The notes beneath the pieces were generated by a model. The model was not told the DNA's origin. It saw only the letters and a list, made by a program, of their open reading frames with translations, and ran no database searches. The position numbers were made by a program, and so were the translations under genes. This document shows positions 23,180 to 34,710 of a DNA stretch of 64,000 bases, one piece after another. The first letter of the stretch is position 1; each line of letters begins with the position of its first letter. Source of the DNA: Solea solea (lineage: Eukaryota > Chordata > Actinopteri > Pleuronectiformes > Soleidae); the NCBI RefSeq assembly GCF_958295425.1, contig NC_081141.1, forward strand, positions 17,008,680 through 17,072,679, read 5' to 3'.

Positions 23180-23370
23180 ATCTTTGAGCACACTGGTGTG
23201 GACTTGCTGATGTAACTTTCCTACCAAGTTAAAACCACAGATTGTACATAAAATGTGGACATAGTCTTCCAGTTTGCTGGTTGAAGCTAACCAGGAAGTA
23301 AGAATGTACTCAAAAGCCACTGGTTGCAAAAAGAACGGTCCAAATGGAAGTTTATGGGAAAATTAGCCTA
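23180..23370. repeat. Teleost interspersed repeat ('ggttgcaaaaag...tctatgggaaaa' type)
   Basis: 'tgatgtaactttcctacc', 'agccactggttgcaaaaag' and 'gaagtttatgggaaaatta' match an abundant fish repeat. A reverse-orientation fragment is at 46755-46860. Confidence 0.5.
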
Positions 23371-23417
23371 TTTGTCATTTGATTTATAACACCAGTAAAC
23401 ATTTTCCTGAGGAGATT

Positions 23418-23922
23418 GGCATGCTCTGCCTCCATCTCCGTCTAAGTCTCCTCCTTTTTCTCCTGCATTCATCTCTGCATGCAATCAGCTCACTTGCGAC
23501 CGGAGCGCACCTGCTCCCAATCCCTTCATCAAGCCCCTCGACTTATTTCCTGGTTCTCCAGATTGTTACAGACCTCTGTGTGGTAAATGTCACGGCTCTC
23601 GTGAAGATCCTTCTTATTCTATTGTCTGTTGATATTGCTTTTTTTCTCTGCTCGTTTTAACTCCTGTGCTTTCCTGTGCTCAGAATTCTGCCACTGACGC
23701 TATACCTCCTCCACCGCCTGGATCCGATCTCATCTTGTTAAGTCATTCATTAATAAACTGTTAAACTGCCTCCTGTCTTCACCTGTCTGCTCTTGGTTCC
23801 CCCCCCCCCCCCGAACAATCTGGCCTCGAGTGACTGGAGAACCAGAAAAAGTGATTGCATGCAGAGATGAATGGAAGAGAAAAAGGAGGAGTCGTAGGCG
23901 GAGATGAAGGCGGAGCATGACA
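23418..23922. mobile_element. Rearranged LTR-retrotransposon segment with long inverted arms
   Basis: About 70 bases at 23418-23490 ('catgctctgcctccatctcc...gcatgcaatca') return inverted at about 23853-23920 ('tgattgcatgcagagatgaa...ggcggagcatg'). Further in, 'ctggttctccag' pairs with 'ctggagaaccag'. Between the arms lies sequence with LTR character: 'tgtcacggctctcgtgaag' and, toward the end, 'ttaataaactgttaaactgc' (polyadenylation-like), a C run and 'gaacaatctggcc'. I read this as two leader segments of a Gypsy-type element placed head to head around an LTR. No open gag or pol frame. Confidence 0.5.
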
Positions 23923-24154
23923 GAGATAACTGTCTCGAGTGCTAGGTTCAGATCTCCTTCATTAGCACAGGATGTCTATTTTGTAAATGTGTTGACATTT
24001 ATAGAAAAATAAATGATAAAGCACAGCACATGAGTGGACACTAGTTGCACAGCTGATATCATCCGATCGGTGCCAGGTCGGAGGTACCATTTGTGAAAAG
24101 AGTTCTTACTACTGGTTACTTCTTCTTTTATGAAATATAAATTCATAACACAAT

Positions 24155-24505
24155 TCATCCATCCATCTTCTACTGCTTTATCGTCCACATAAGGGTCAGG
24201 GGGGCCCTGTGCCAATCTCGGCGGGGTCACACACTGGACAGTTCGCCAGTCCATCACAGGGACACATAGAGACAAAAAGCCATCCACTCTGACCTATGGT
24301 CAATTTAGAGTCTCCAAATGACCCAATGCCCAAATTGCATGTTTTTGGACTGAGGGAGGAAGCTGGAGAACACGTTGAAAAGCCACGTGCACACATGTGG
24401 AGAACATGCAAACTCCATGCAGAAAGTTCTGCATGTTCTGACCATGTCTCAAACCCAGGTCTTCTTCTCTACAAAGGCAAGAGAGCTAACCGTGTGGCCC
24501 TAACA
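24155..24505 (-). repeat. tRNA-derived SINE-like repeat, nearly full-length copy
   Basis: Covers the family from the (atcc)n tail ('catccatccatcttctactg') through 'ccagtccatcacagggacac', 'caatttagagtctcc', 'tttggactgagggaggaagc' and 'aacatgcaaactccatgcag' to the reverse complement of the tRNA-like head ('gtctcaaacccagg', 'gctaaccgtgtggccc'). About 350 bases, the best copy in the window for defining the element. Confidence 0.8.
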
Positions 24506-25582
24506 CAATTCAATCTGTTTTAATTTCCTCTGCTATATGTTCTTCAGGTCACACACTGCAATAAAGGCAGAGTACAGTTAAGGTCGTGTGTCCTCACAGC
24601 TGCATTAAAATGATTAAGTGGATTACAGCCTGATTTTAAGACTGGCTCTGCAGACACATCTCATCTGATTATTCAGATTATCAAAGTCCTGCCAACAATC
24701 AGCAGAGAAAACTGAGACAGTCAGGAAAAATGCACAAAGGAGATGCAAAGTATTTTTAAACCAGCGAGTCAAGAGGTTGACAGATTTCAGTTTTAATGAA
24801 AAAAATGATTCCTTGGTCTAAAAATGTAGGTCTTATTTTGAACAGATCTTTTATGCAATAATAATAATAATGATGACTACAACTGCTTTTCAATATACCG
24901 TCTTTCTGATGTCCTATCCTTTACTGTCACTGCAATGGTTGCATTGCTCTCAATAATCCATAGCTTCTTTTTTTTTTATGCTTGTTTTTTTAGGCTCAAC
25001 ATGACGTCCGGGTTTCTGAACATGTCAGTCATTAACAGTGTGACCACAACTCAATTGGCAAAGACCTGAGAGTAAACAAACCGTTGGACACCCCCTCACC
25101 CACCAGCACGTCGGTCACAAGGTCAAGAGAAGAATTCCTCTGAGGATTAAGTGACATTTGACACATTGATTGGAGGAGAAAATTTTCATGGCCGTCAGGT
25201 TTAAGGTCATTGGTAAAACTGTCACAGGTACATTGAAAATACAGGGAACAAAAAAAAAATGTGCCTGTCTGTCAACATCCTAATTGAGGGCATGAGAGAG
25301 GCATTTCATCTCTAGTCTGCATCAAATATGATTAAAACAAATATAAATCAGTACACACCATTTTAATAAATATATCACATGGATAATGTCAGCTGATTAA
25401 TTTCATCAAGCACCAAACACACCTTTTAATAACTTATCACAAACAACTACAGACTTGGTCATTTTGAGTTACTGTGATCTCTACTGTAAGTCAACAGTAG
25501 ACACTTAAACAGGTGAGAAGCTAGAAACTAGAAACCCATAGTGATAAAATTTGTTTTTCTTTGTATTTTGCAACCATCTAAA
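24506..25582. other. Intergenic sequence, no gene seen
   Basis: Nothing recognised beyond A-rich patches. Confidence 0.4.
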
Positions 25583-26092
25583 GAGCCCCAGACATGACAT
25601 GGGGGGAGGGGGGGCTCTTATTTGTGGCCACAAAATACTTCATACTAATAACTAATAATATTAATGCCATTCCCATGAATTACCTCAAGAGCTGTGTAAG
25701 CAAAAAGGGGCATAAGAGGGCTGAAGCTGCACGATGGACAGAGACAGTGTGATTGAGTTTTATTTTAGGTTGGGAAGAGTCAAAAAGATATTCTCAAAAG
25801 CCTGGCATTGCAAGGAATCATCGTTATTACACAACAGAATATGTCTTGCCTGTGTTTCAGCAGTGTTTCTTTAAATGTTATTGATCGCCGAAGTTCTGAA
25901 TACATAAGTGTCACCCTTTCAAGTGAGGGTGCGCTCCATTTGCTTACCCAGCCGTCCAAGTTGTTGATGATAATGATAAACCCTGTTGTACTTATTTCGT
26001 GTTCACAAATTATTATTTTGTGCGCACAAGTTCATATTCCGTGGCCACAAATTAGTTTTTTTCTCCCCCCCCCCATGTCATGTCTGGGGCTC
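25583..26092. mobile_element. 510-base element with 24-base perfect terminal inverted repeats
   Basis: 25583-25606 ('gagccccagacatgacatgg...') is the reverse complement of 26069-26092. The right interior (25993-26054) holds three degenerate units of 'tatttcgtgnncacaaatta'. No coding potential. The arms include G and C runs near the inner ends. A non-autonomous DNA transposon is the likeliest reading. The superfamily is undetermined because no target duplication is visible. Confidence 0.6.
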
Positions 26093-27272
26093 CGTAGCTA
26101 TCCGTCTTTACTTTTTTTTTTTTTTTAATTTTCATGTCGTGTCAGCACTTTATATTGTTGTTTTCAAAACTGCTTCATCATCAGAAATTGACTCGCAGCC
26201 ACACCTTGGGGAAAAGCATTTCTCCTAAAAATGCAATTTACTTTTCCTAGTCATCATTTTACTCAGTAGGGCAAACCAATTAAAAGAAAAAATTGAGAGA
26301 GGCCTTGATGGAATTATTGATGCGTGTGTGCATACATGGATAATTCCATGTGTGTGTGTGTGTGTATCTAAGCAATGGTCTCAGCAGTCTTTATGAGGGA
26401 GTAGTTACTATATTTTTTTATTTTTTTTCCAATACTGCCAAATGTGCTGAGTGTAACATACAAACTCACGAAACCACATACTGTGAAGTTCCCGTGATAT
26501 TAATCTGCTGAATAATTGACAACGCCGAGCTTCATGGGATCCTCAGAAACAAACCCGCCCAGTATGAAATTGATCCACTGGCTCTTGAGAAAATGGAAGG
26601 ACAGTGAGAAAGAAACGGAGAAACACGTACATTTCTGGATTTATCGGGATTCTTGGTCACATGTGTGGTCTACTGTGACAGCAACTTCTCCAGCTGTGTG
26701 GATGATTGGTTTGATTATAATCAATATCCAACCAATCCATACCCTGCGAGTGCAACTGCAGATATTTTGTGTGACTGATGCGTTGTGTGCGTGCGTGTAT
26801 TGACACAGTGTAGGGTGGAGCTGGCGGATCAGCTAAGGATTTGGAGGTAGACGATCAGACCCGCTACGATCACTGTCCTGTGACAGACCATCTGCTCTCA
26901 AAGTCAACTCATCGCATCATTTCACACTTGATGGTAAATGGAAAGGGGGGTAGAGAAAACGAGGAGCAGGGAGACGCGAGGAAGAGGGGAAGAAAAGACG
27001 CTTTCAAGAACAATGACGAGAAAGAGCGCAATGAAAACAGGGGTCAAGAGATGTCACATGTGGGCAAATGAGCAAAGCTGCTGCGGAATGGTGAGATCAG
27101 GACCATAAACACAAATGGAACAAGTAATGGACCTGAATGGAGAAAAGACCTGAAGCAGCAGTGCAGGTATTCTGTGTTACTTCATGGCTTGTGTTTTGTC
27201 ACAGATAGCATGGATTTTAAAAAAGGATTAACGCCCCTCACCACTGCTGGGTGTCATCAACAACGTACTTTA
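26093..27272. other. Intergenic sequence with a (GT)n microsatellite
   Basis: A gt run at 26349-26365. Purine-rich sequence at about 26936-27060 gives a charged but low-complexity frame that I do not regard as a gene. Confidence 0.4.
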
Positions 27273-27452
27273 GATCCATCCATCCATCTTCTACCACTTT
27301 ATCCTCCACATGAGGTTTGTGGGGGGTGCTGTGCCAATCTCAGCTGACATAGGGCGATAGGCGGGGAACACGGTGGATAGGTGGCCAGTCCATCACAGGG
27401 ACACATATAGAGACAAATGACCATTCACTCTCACACTCACACCTACGGTCAT
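27273..27452 (-). repeat. tRNA-derived SINE-like repeat, tail-half copy
   Basis: 'ccatccatccatcttctacc', 'ctttatcctccacatgagg', 'agggcgataggcgggga', 'ccagtccatcacagggacac', ending at 'cacctacggtca' before the central boxes. The tRNA-like head is absent. Confidence 0.75.
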
Positions 27453-30263
27453 ACTTAAAAAAATTATAATTAAAACCAGTTTCTGTACACCACATTTTGA
27501 TTTGAAAATATAAAGGTCACTAAGTAGTGACACAGTTAAACTGATACTACTAATTTGTAAACACAACAACTCTCAGTATTCCATAATTTCCACAGTTCCA
27601 AATACATTAAAATACTACTTTCACATGAATTCATCACTGGCGTTTGCTTAGTAAATACATTTTGCGGCCAAATGTAATAATTCTTAATTGTAATTCAGTA
27701 TTTTCCCAGTACAATCTCATTTCTTCCAGTGTTACAGATTTTTTAACCTCCTGTTTTCAGTCTGTTGAAAAAAAAAAAATGAAAGAGAGTTATCTGCGAG
27801 GCGTCGTTTGGATCACAAAATAGAAATCAAATATTGAACTCGTGGGACGTTAATTAAACGCCCAACCGAACACTTTGACTATAAATGTATCGCTCATTAA
27901 ACTATATTGATAAAAGAACACTGCGTTCTTCGCATATGTAACAGAGAGACGCTGAACTCAAACTTTAGGTATCACATCACACATTTATCATGTCTGCAAA
28001 ATAGGATCATCTCTGGTGAACTTGAACAACTGCATTGGCGATAACTGCAGCGGTGGCGGCTCTGTTTATCTGCAGTTAGTTTGTGATAAGTGAGAACAGC
28101 TATTACTGGCCGTGAAGGTTTCTTTAGATGGAGGATGTAAAGAAAACGCTGTTCCTGTCCCTTTTAGTCAAGGCCTCTCGTCATCCATATTTAAAGCGTA
28201 CATAACTCAAATGACAAGACAGCTACGATATTGTAGCTACATCACAAACACTCACATTGGCCACATGGAGCTTTGAAACTGAATAGGATATTAAAAACTG
28301 ATGCTTTAATCTATTATTTACAATAAAATTAAAATTCAAAGAGTAAAACTAGCTGACTTCCAATTCTTTAAAAACGGTCATGGGGGTGAGCAGTAAGATG
28401 CTGAGGTTATGGTGTAAATTGTAACTGTTCAGTCATACCTTAAGTTATACTTTGTAAAAAAAGTATATTAATAACAACAAAAGACCATCGTGCTCAAGCT
28501 ATTTGGCTCAGCCTTACTGCCTTAATTGCTGCAGTACTCAAAAACATATGTCACTGATTAGACTGTAAAACACTTCACTAATCTCAGAGGATTTACCAAA
28601 ATGAAGATCACACAGATCACACAGCTTAAAAGGAAGCCTTGCCAATCATTTCCCCCAGAATCTCGGCAAATGTGAAGATTTTCAAAAAGGTGATGTCCAA
28701 ATTGCCTGGAAATCAGTGACAAATTAGAGCAGATAGAGCAATCAGGATGGAGGTTTCGCGGGTATGCAGCTGTGATTTCGTCTTGATCTCTTCCCAGGGA
28801 ATAGATCTGTGGGAGGGAAATCATTCGTCTTTCTGTATTTCCACACAGGAAGGAAAAAAAAAAAAGTCACGCACAAGCAAGCACTTGACAATAATTTTAG
28901 ACTTGGAGCTACCAGCTGCAAAACGACATCTTTTATTGTCTAGATATGATGATCCGTTCAAAAGAACAAGGCTGCTGCCTTAATGAGAGCTGCCCTCATT
29001 TGGCAAAAACTGTCAAACATCTAAATGAGGCTCTTCATTCTTCATAAATAACTTTTGTACCTGTGGTCCAAGAAAGTCGGACATGAGACAAAGAGAAAGG
29101 GGGGGCAATGGGGGCAGTAAATAGACGCGAGTGTGTGTTTGTGTCTGGAATGTGTAATAAAATAAATAAGTCAAATGAAAGGGGGACTGTGCCAAGCTTC
29201 AAACGACAGGGTCTGTTCTTTGTTCCCACTGGAAGCTTTTAATGACAAGTCTCTCTATGACTCAAGAGCTCTCACACTGCTCTGCACTTCCACCCACTTC
29301 ATTTTATTTCAGGGTAAACTAACGGCAAACACACTCCACTTGACCACGGGATTCAACCCTAAAACAGAACAAATGAAAGAGATGTTTGAGGAGTATACTG
29401 ACTTCAAACTACATCCAGCCCACAAATGCCACTTCACTTCTCATATACCTCCTTTTTGAAGTTACTGGTGACGGTGGATTTTGTTGATTTTTTATATAAT
29501 TGATGATAGTTGGGGATTTGCACAGCCACTCATTTTTAAGATGATGCTTCACTGTGAGAAAAAGCGGAGAAAAGGTAGACAGGAGCATTCACATAGACGG
29601 AGATGCAGAGGAGGAGGGGGCGCCACTGCCGCTGCTCTCCTCAGCCAGTGCTTTTAGTCAGAGTGTGCTATAATTTTCTAAAACAAGAAGAGTGACTGCT
29701 GCATCGAGCTTCAAACAGCAGGACCTGCCCTTTTGATCTGAACCTTTTCATGATCAGCGTTATGCTTTTATTGAAATGAAATAAATCAATAAAAAAAAAA
29801 CTGAAGAAGCTCCAAATTCAGCATTTGAAAAGAGTCAAAATATGTCCCTGTGCTGTGCAGTTAGACGTGCGCTTATTTTTGTATTTGCCTGCGTCAGAGG
29901 AAATTAAGAGGTTGAACCTGAAAGAGAGCCCCAGCGTTTTCAGAGGACAGGATGAGTCATTTAAAAAAATAAATAAAAAATCAGGGATGGAAGTGATGAG
30001 GATGGACACAAAAAAAAATGTCTGAGGAAGACTGAACTTTAGCTTCATAAAAGCAAGTCGGTGGAGTTTTCTTTACAATTTGTGAAATTGGCAGTGATTG
30101 GCCCCTTTGTTGAACAATGAAAAGAAAAACACATCGTTGCATAAAAGTTCTCTTCACTGTGGTTAATAAGGAAACCAGGACTCATCTGCATCTCCCACCA
30201 ACTGTGAGAGAGCGAGCGGCAACATGTGCATACCAAGATTAACAAAACAACCCAAACCATTAA
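27453..30263. other. Mostly repeat-free intergenic sequence
   Basis: About 2.8 kb with few repeat hallmarks. A possible conserved non-coding element at 28890-29050 is listed separately. A splice-acceptor-like site before a 48-codon open stretch near 29312-29458 is discussed among the findings. No supported gene. Confidence 0.4.
28890..29050. promoter_or_regulatory. Possible conserved non-coding element
   Basis: Balanced, repeat-free sequence with 'cttttattgtctagatatga' and 'ctgccttaatgagagctgcc', of the sort seen in vertebrate non-coding conserved elements. No coding signal. Evidence is compositional only. Confidence 0.2.
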
Positions 30264-30537
30264 CCATAAGTTCTCACGTGGCACAGATCTGTGTTTTTCT
30301 TCTATTTTGGTTGATAAAAACAAGCCAAGCAACTTTGAAATGTGACATATTTCCAAATTTTACAAATTCAGTCCAATTTATTTTTAAATTGTACTTTTTG
30401 CTCAGGTGTGTTTGTATGTGCTGAAAAAAAGATAGAAGACACCCTATATTGCACATTCGTATAGCCTCTGTATATAAATTTTAACATAATAATGGGAAAA
30501 AGCAATCTTGAGCTATGCTTGAGCTATGTTTCTTGGG
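30264..30537 (-). mobile_element. piggyBac-like MITE, family A, copy 4
   Basis: ttaa at 30260-30263 precedes 'ccataagttctcacgtggc', the reverse complement of copy 3's right end with a few changes. Internal 'acatatttccaaattttaca' and 'gctcaggtgtgtttgtatg' match copy 2. The far end is decayed ('tttcttggg'). About 274 bases. Confidence 0.65.
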
Positions 30538-33139
30538 TGACTCAGTCCCACATTGTATTGGTAGAGAAAGACAACTGAGTAACTGACTATTATATTTTTA
30601 TAATACATAATGTTATGTAATAAATTGCTTAAAAACATTTGTTTCTTACTGGAAATATCAGTCAATTTCCATTTCCCCCCCCCTTGTCAATTTATGATGC
30701 AATAATCCCAGAAAACTTTGTTTCCAAGTTTGACCTCAGCCATTAAAGTTCAACTCCACACGTGTCTGTTTGTTTGTGTATTATAGAACAGCATAACTCA
30801 AAGAGTAAACAACACATTCGAATGAAAATGGTCTGGGGATTTAGGTTTATAGGGTCAAATTAAGAAATGAAAAGATTAGATCTTGGGAAAACTGAGTAGT
30901 AGTATAAAAGCCTGAAAAGTTGCCACAAGTTTGCTAAATATGGTGAAAAGAATGTAGCTGTCATTGTGAATTATAATTATGTCATGTGATTGTGTGGGGG
31001 AAATGTATAACCTGTAAAACTACAGCTTATATTTCAATTTCAACTGATTAACCCCTGCATGTTACTACAAAACAGCAATTACTCAGTAAGTCACTACTGC
31101 TAAGTAAAAATGTATACACTTATTATGTTATAGCTTACGTGAATTAACAAAAAAAATCCCCATAAATACATATACTTTATATATAAAAGGCCAATGATGG
31201 CCCCTCTCTACAATATATGATACATGAGAAATGAGAATAATGAGAAATTAGTGAGTGTAATTTACCTTGTCACAGTGTTCTGGCCTCATAAAGTACCTGA
31301 TTGATTATTGGATGGCTGTTAAGAGCCCGGGACTAATAAACAGTCTTAATCATTCAGAATTATACTCGAGAGACAGGTTGTAAATCTGAGAGAAGAACAG
31401 AAGGGTGAAAATCACACCAATTTATAGGCAGCCAGGCCACAGAACACTGCAGTTACTGCACCATGTCAGCACTCGAGCATATGTTAGACATCTAGTCTTA
31501 AATTAAGGCTTAATGTCTTACCCTGGAGACATGTCAGAATCTTGACAAGAGAGAGAGGAAGGGGGCGTCACTTTGGTTAAATATCAAAATTAGCCTTAAA
31601 GATGACGACTTTCATTTTCACTTCATGTAAAAATAAATGTACTTTTGCTCATTTAAGCCGCGAGTCAACGACGTTTGCTAGAATTCTACACAGTGGAAGT
31701 GGAAATACACAAAACCTGCTTTTTGTGTTTGTGAAGTTTTACTTGAAAATGGAGTCAAAGACTTTTTTTTGTTTTTTTTTTAATGAGTGACAAAAGTCGT
31801 GTGGAGATATAGAGGATGCGGTCTGCGCTTTGCAGAGTGGACGTTAAGGTCAGCAGCATCCAACAGCCGCTGACAGCAGACTGTCTGTCACTGCACATCA
31901 TGTGGTGATGGAGGTGGGCGAGGTAAATTTCACCGAATAATTTCTGTCAGTCACTCGGTCGAGTGAGGACTCGCGGGTCATCGCTGTGATTGAATGGCAA
32001 CGCTTTCAACCCGCCGCAGCAAACATCTAACTATAAATGAAGGAATCTCTTTCGGGGTTGTTGTTTTTTTTTTTTTTACTTTTCTTTGCAACAGTCACTC
32101 ATTCTACCGACTTGAAAGTTGCTGGTTGTGTTGCTGACAAAGAACTGCTGTACCGACAATTAATAGTGCTATATGTAAGACTTTTATTACATAGTCATAA
32201 AATGACCTTCATATGTCAGCAAAGGTTAAGGAAAGATGTTAATTTGAAATACAGTGGTGCAGCCAGTATATGGCCACAAATTCTGTTTATGTTTTGGTTG
32301 AGAGGAAAGTGAACACAGTCTAATCTTCAACTAGACAAAGAAGCAAAACAGGGAGCTTCAGCTCTCTCTCTCTCTCTCTCTCTCTCATACACTTACATAA
32401 TGTTTTTACACCCTGTTATTGTTGCCTTGTCGTCTCCTTGGGTTTCCTTTCAACATGTTCCTTATGTATATGTATGTGTATTAATACAATGTAATGGAGG
32501 GTAATAGTTTAGCTTCCTATTTCCATGTTTTTTTATTGGAAACTTTGGGAATGGTTTGTATTTAAAGTTAGACTTAAAACCTTGTTTGATAAAGCTTATA
32601 GTTAGAGCTGGCTCAGGGAAACCTGAAGCATCTTTTAGTTAGGCTGCTTTAGACCTAGACTGCTGGGGGAAATTATGTGGAGCACTCACACTCACCGTTT
32701 CACACTCAGGGTATGAATAGTACTTTATTACTTTATTAATTACATGTCAATAGTTAGTGTCTTTCCTTCCTGTCCTCTCTCTCTCTCTCTCTCGGTCCCC
32801 ATCTTGCAGGCTGCAGGATCCAGATCCAGTTTTGAGGCTATAATTATTATTATTATTATAATCACTAGCATTTGTATTATTGTCATTAAAGTCAATGTCG
32901 GTATTGTTTCTTATCAACAATCTCTGCTGCTGTGGGTATAAATGAGATTGCAGAACTATGAACATGTCATAACTGATTCAGAACTGTCTAGTATAACCTA
33001 GAACTTGATACAACTGTTATGTATATTATCGGCTCCTGGTCTCTCTCTTCTGTCTCTACCTCGCATTCCCCATGTTTCTTTCACCGCAACCGGTCGAGGC
33101 AGATGCTGCACACTTTTGGAAGGGAGTTTTTTTCACTCT
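30538..33139. other. Intergenic sequence with (CT)n microsatellites
   Basis: ct runs at 32362-32386 and 32774-32793, and an (att)n patch near 32842-32862. The stretch 31250-31500 is repeat-free. Sequence at 32080-32240 ('agtgctatatgtaagactt') may be an old repeat. No supported gene. Confidence 0.4.
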
Positions 33140-33303
33140 CTCATATTTCTTACCCATTCACACGCTGCCAGCACAGCCGTTAGGAGCGACGTGGGGGTTC
33201 AGTGTCTTGCCCAAGGACACATAGGCATGGAGACTAGCGTCGCAGGGATTTGAACCCACAACTTAAAAGACGACTCGCTCTACCACTGAGCTACTGTGGC
33301 CCA
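33140..33303 (-). mobile_element. tRNA-derived SINE (second family)
   Basis: On the minus strand it begins with a tRNA-like head: A box 'tagctcagtggtagag' and B box 'gggttcaaatccc', correctly spaced. Then comes 'tccttgggcaagacactgaa', the conserved body word of a widespread fish SINE. Because of the tRNA-like promoter a tRNA scan may flag it, but it continues into a SINE body. It lies about 20 bases from an L2 tail in the same orientation. Confidence 0.75.
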
Positions 33304-33321
33304 CACTCTACAGTGTTTTGA

Positions 33322-33500
33322 ATCCAAACCAAAATTGATTTCTACAGCACATTTAAAAACAACAGAGTGGACTAAAGTGCTGTACATGGTATAAATACAT
33401 AAAACAGACAGGATATGAAACAATGTCAATTAAAAGCAACATAAAAACAGAATATAAAACCAATAAAACACAACTGTAAACACCGAAGGTCACTGTGGAG
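33322..33500 (-). mobile_element. LINE 3' tail (L2-type)
   Basis: 'tctacagcacatttaaaaac' and 'agagtggactaaagtgctgt' parallel the L2 3' UTR at 19622-19700 ('gcacatttttaaaccacagg', 'ggtggaccaaggtgcagta'). Noncoding tail only. Confidence 0.65.
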
Positions 33501-34338
33501 GACATTTTACATATATCTCCTCTTAGTACTCTGTCATGCATTGGAAGTTTTACTGGGAATCATATAGTGCTGGGCTTGCAAACCAAGTCATTTGAGTGAA
33601 CTGGATCCAGGGGTGAATCCGAGGGCAGGGACTAGGAATTCAAGGGCACAGTATTTAAATCATGGGCACATCATTTCTAAACCTACACATTACACATGAC
33701 TCACTAATTTCTCTGCCAGCTCCAGTGGGCCTTGTACCTTCATACACCCTCTATTTTCCCATTACAGCACATTTTTGTGAAGTTTCTTGGGCTCACTCTC
33801 CAGATAGATTAATGCTGGACCAAGCAACCAGCCCCTACTGGCAGGAACATTATAAATGGCTACTGTAAGAGAATACATAATAAGAGACAGGTATATGATA
33901 TGATACAGCATACATAAAAAAAATAATGTAAAAGCACACAAAATTCCAACAGAGAAGAAGAAGATGTAGCTTTGATGTGACTGACAGGTTTGTTCTCTTA
34001 CTGACCCACACTGCAAATCATTTCACACATAGCTCCCAAAGCACTACAAGGGGGCATTATTAAAATCTCATCCACCCCATGCCTCTCGCTCACATAATAA
34101 CAAGCTCTAGTTAAACATCAGTGGGGATCAGTTTCAGTCAGATGTGGATTCTCTGCATGTTTCCACAGACCCGAGAGGCCAATTTATTCACCTCTTTACT
34201 GAGTGCAAACGGAAAGTCCATGACATGAACCAACAACGAGAAGCCTTGACAACGTTTTTAATCCGTGTCCCTTTGGCTGCTGACTGAGGACAGTACACTA
34301 ACAATATGGTAAGAGTGTATGGTAAGAATTTGTAATAG
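33501..34338. other. Intergenic sequence, no gene seen
   Basis: No gene or repeat recognised. Confidence 0.4.
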
Positions 34339-34415
34339 GAAAGCATACAAATCAAAGATTTAAAGTAAAATGAACCAAATTTGTTCATTTTATTTTAAAT
34401 CTTTATATTACTTTC
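34339..34415. repeat. AT-rich hairpin-forming palindrome
   Basis: The arm 'aaagatttaaagtaaaatga' is answered by 'tcattttattttaaatcttt' around a seven-base centre. The core pairs 21 of 22 bases, with a further 'gaaag/ctttc' clamp outside a bulge. Flanking 'ggtaagaatttgtaatagg' and 'ggtaataatttgtaacggg' form a direct repeat on either side. Confidence 0.7.
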
Positions 34416-34429
34416 CTGTGTGCAAAGAA

Positions 34430-34710
34430 TATGGTAATAATTTGTAACGGGAAAGTATATAAATATATAAAATACACATTTAAAGATGATTCACAAACAC
34501 TTACATTGATAGTAGTAATTATCATTACCAAGCTATTATTAGGAAAGAAGTTTGGAAATAACATGGTATTAAACCAAATAATTATTGTTAATACTAAGCA
34601 TTTAGTACTGGAAAAAATGCATTTGAAAACAGAGAATATCACGATTGTATTTCATAATTAATACCATGTGGTTATAGTAATGTGATGTAAAGTGTCATCA
34701 TCATTTTTTT
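34430..34710. repeat. AT-rich interspersed repeat, copy 2 of 2
   Basis: 'atcattaccaagctattatt', 'gaaataacatggtattaaac' and 'gtaaagtgtcatc' match 22630-22795 in order. Longer than copy 1. Adjacent to the palindrome, which may belong to the same element. Confidence 0.45.

Noticed and set aside
26841..27071. Charged 76-codon frame (plus strand)
   Set aside because: Encoded by a purine-rich low-complexity tract. Composition explains the frame.
33230..33303. Apparent tRNA gene (good A and B boxes)
   Set aside because: The sequence continues into a SINE body ('ccttgggcaagacactgaa'), and the acceptor-stem arms do not pair as in a functional tRNA.
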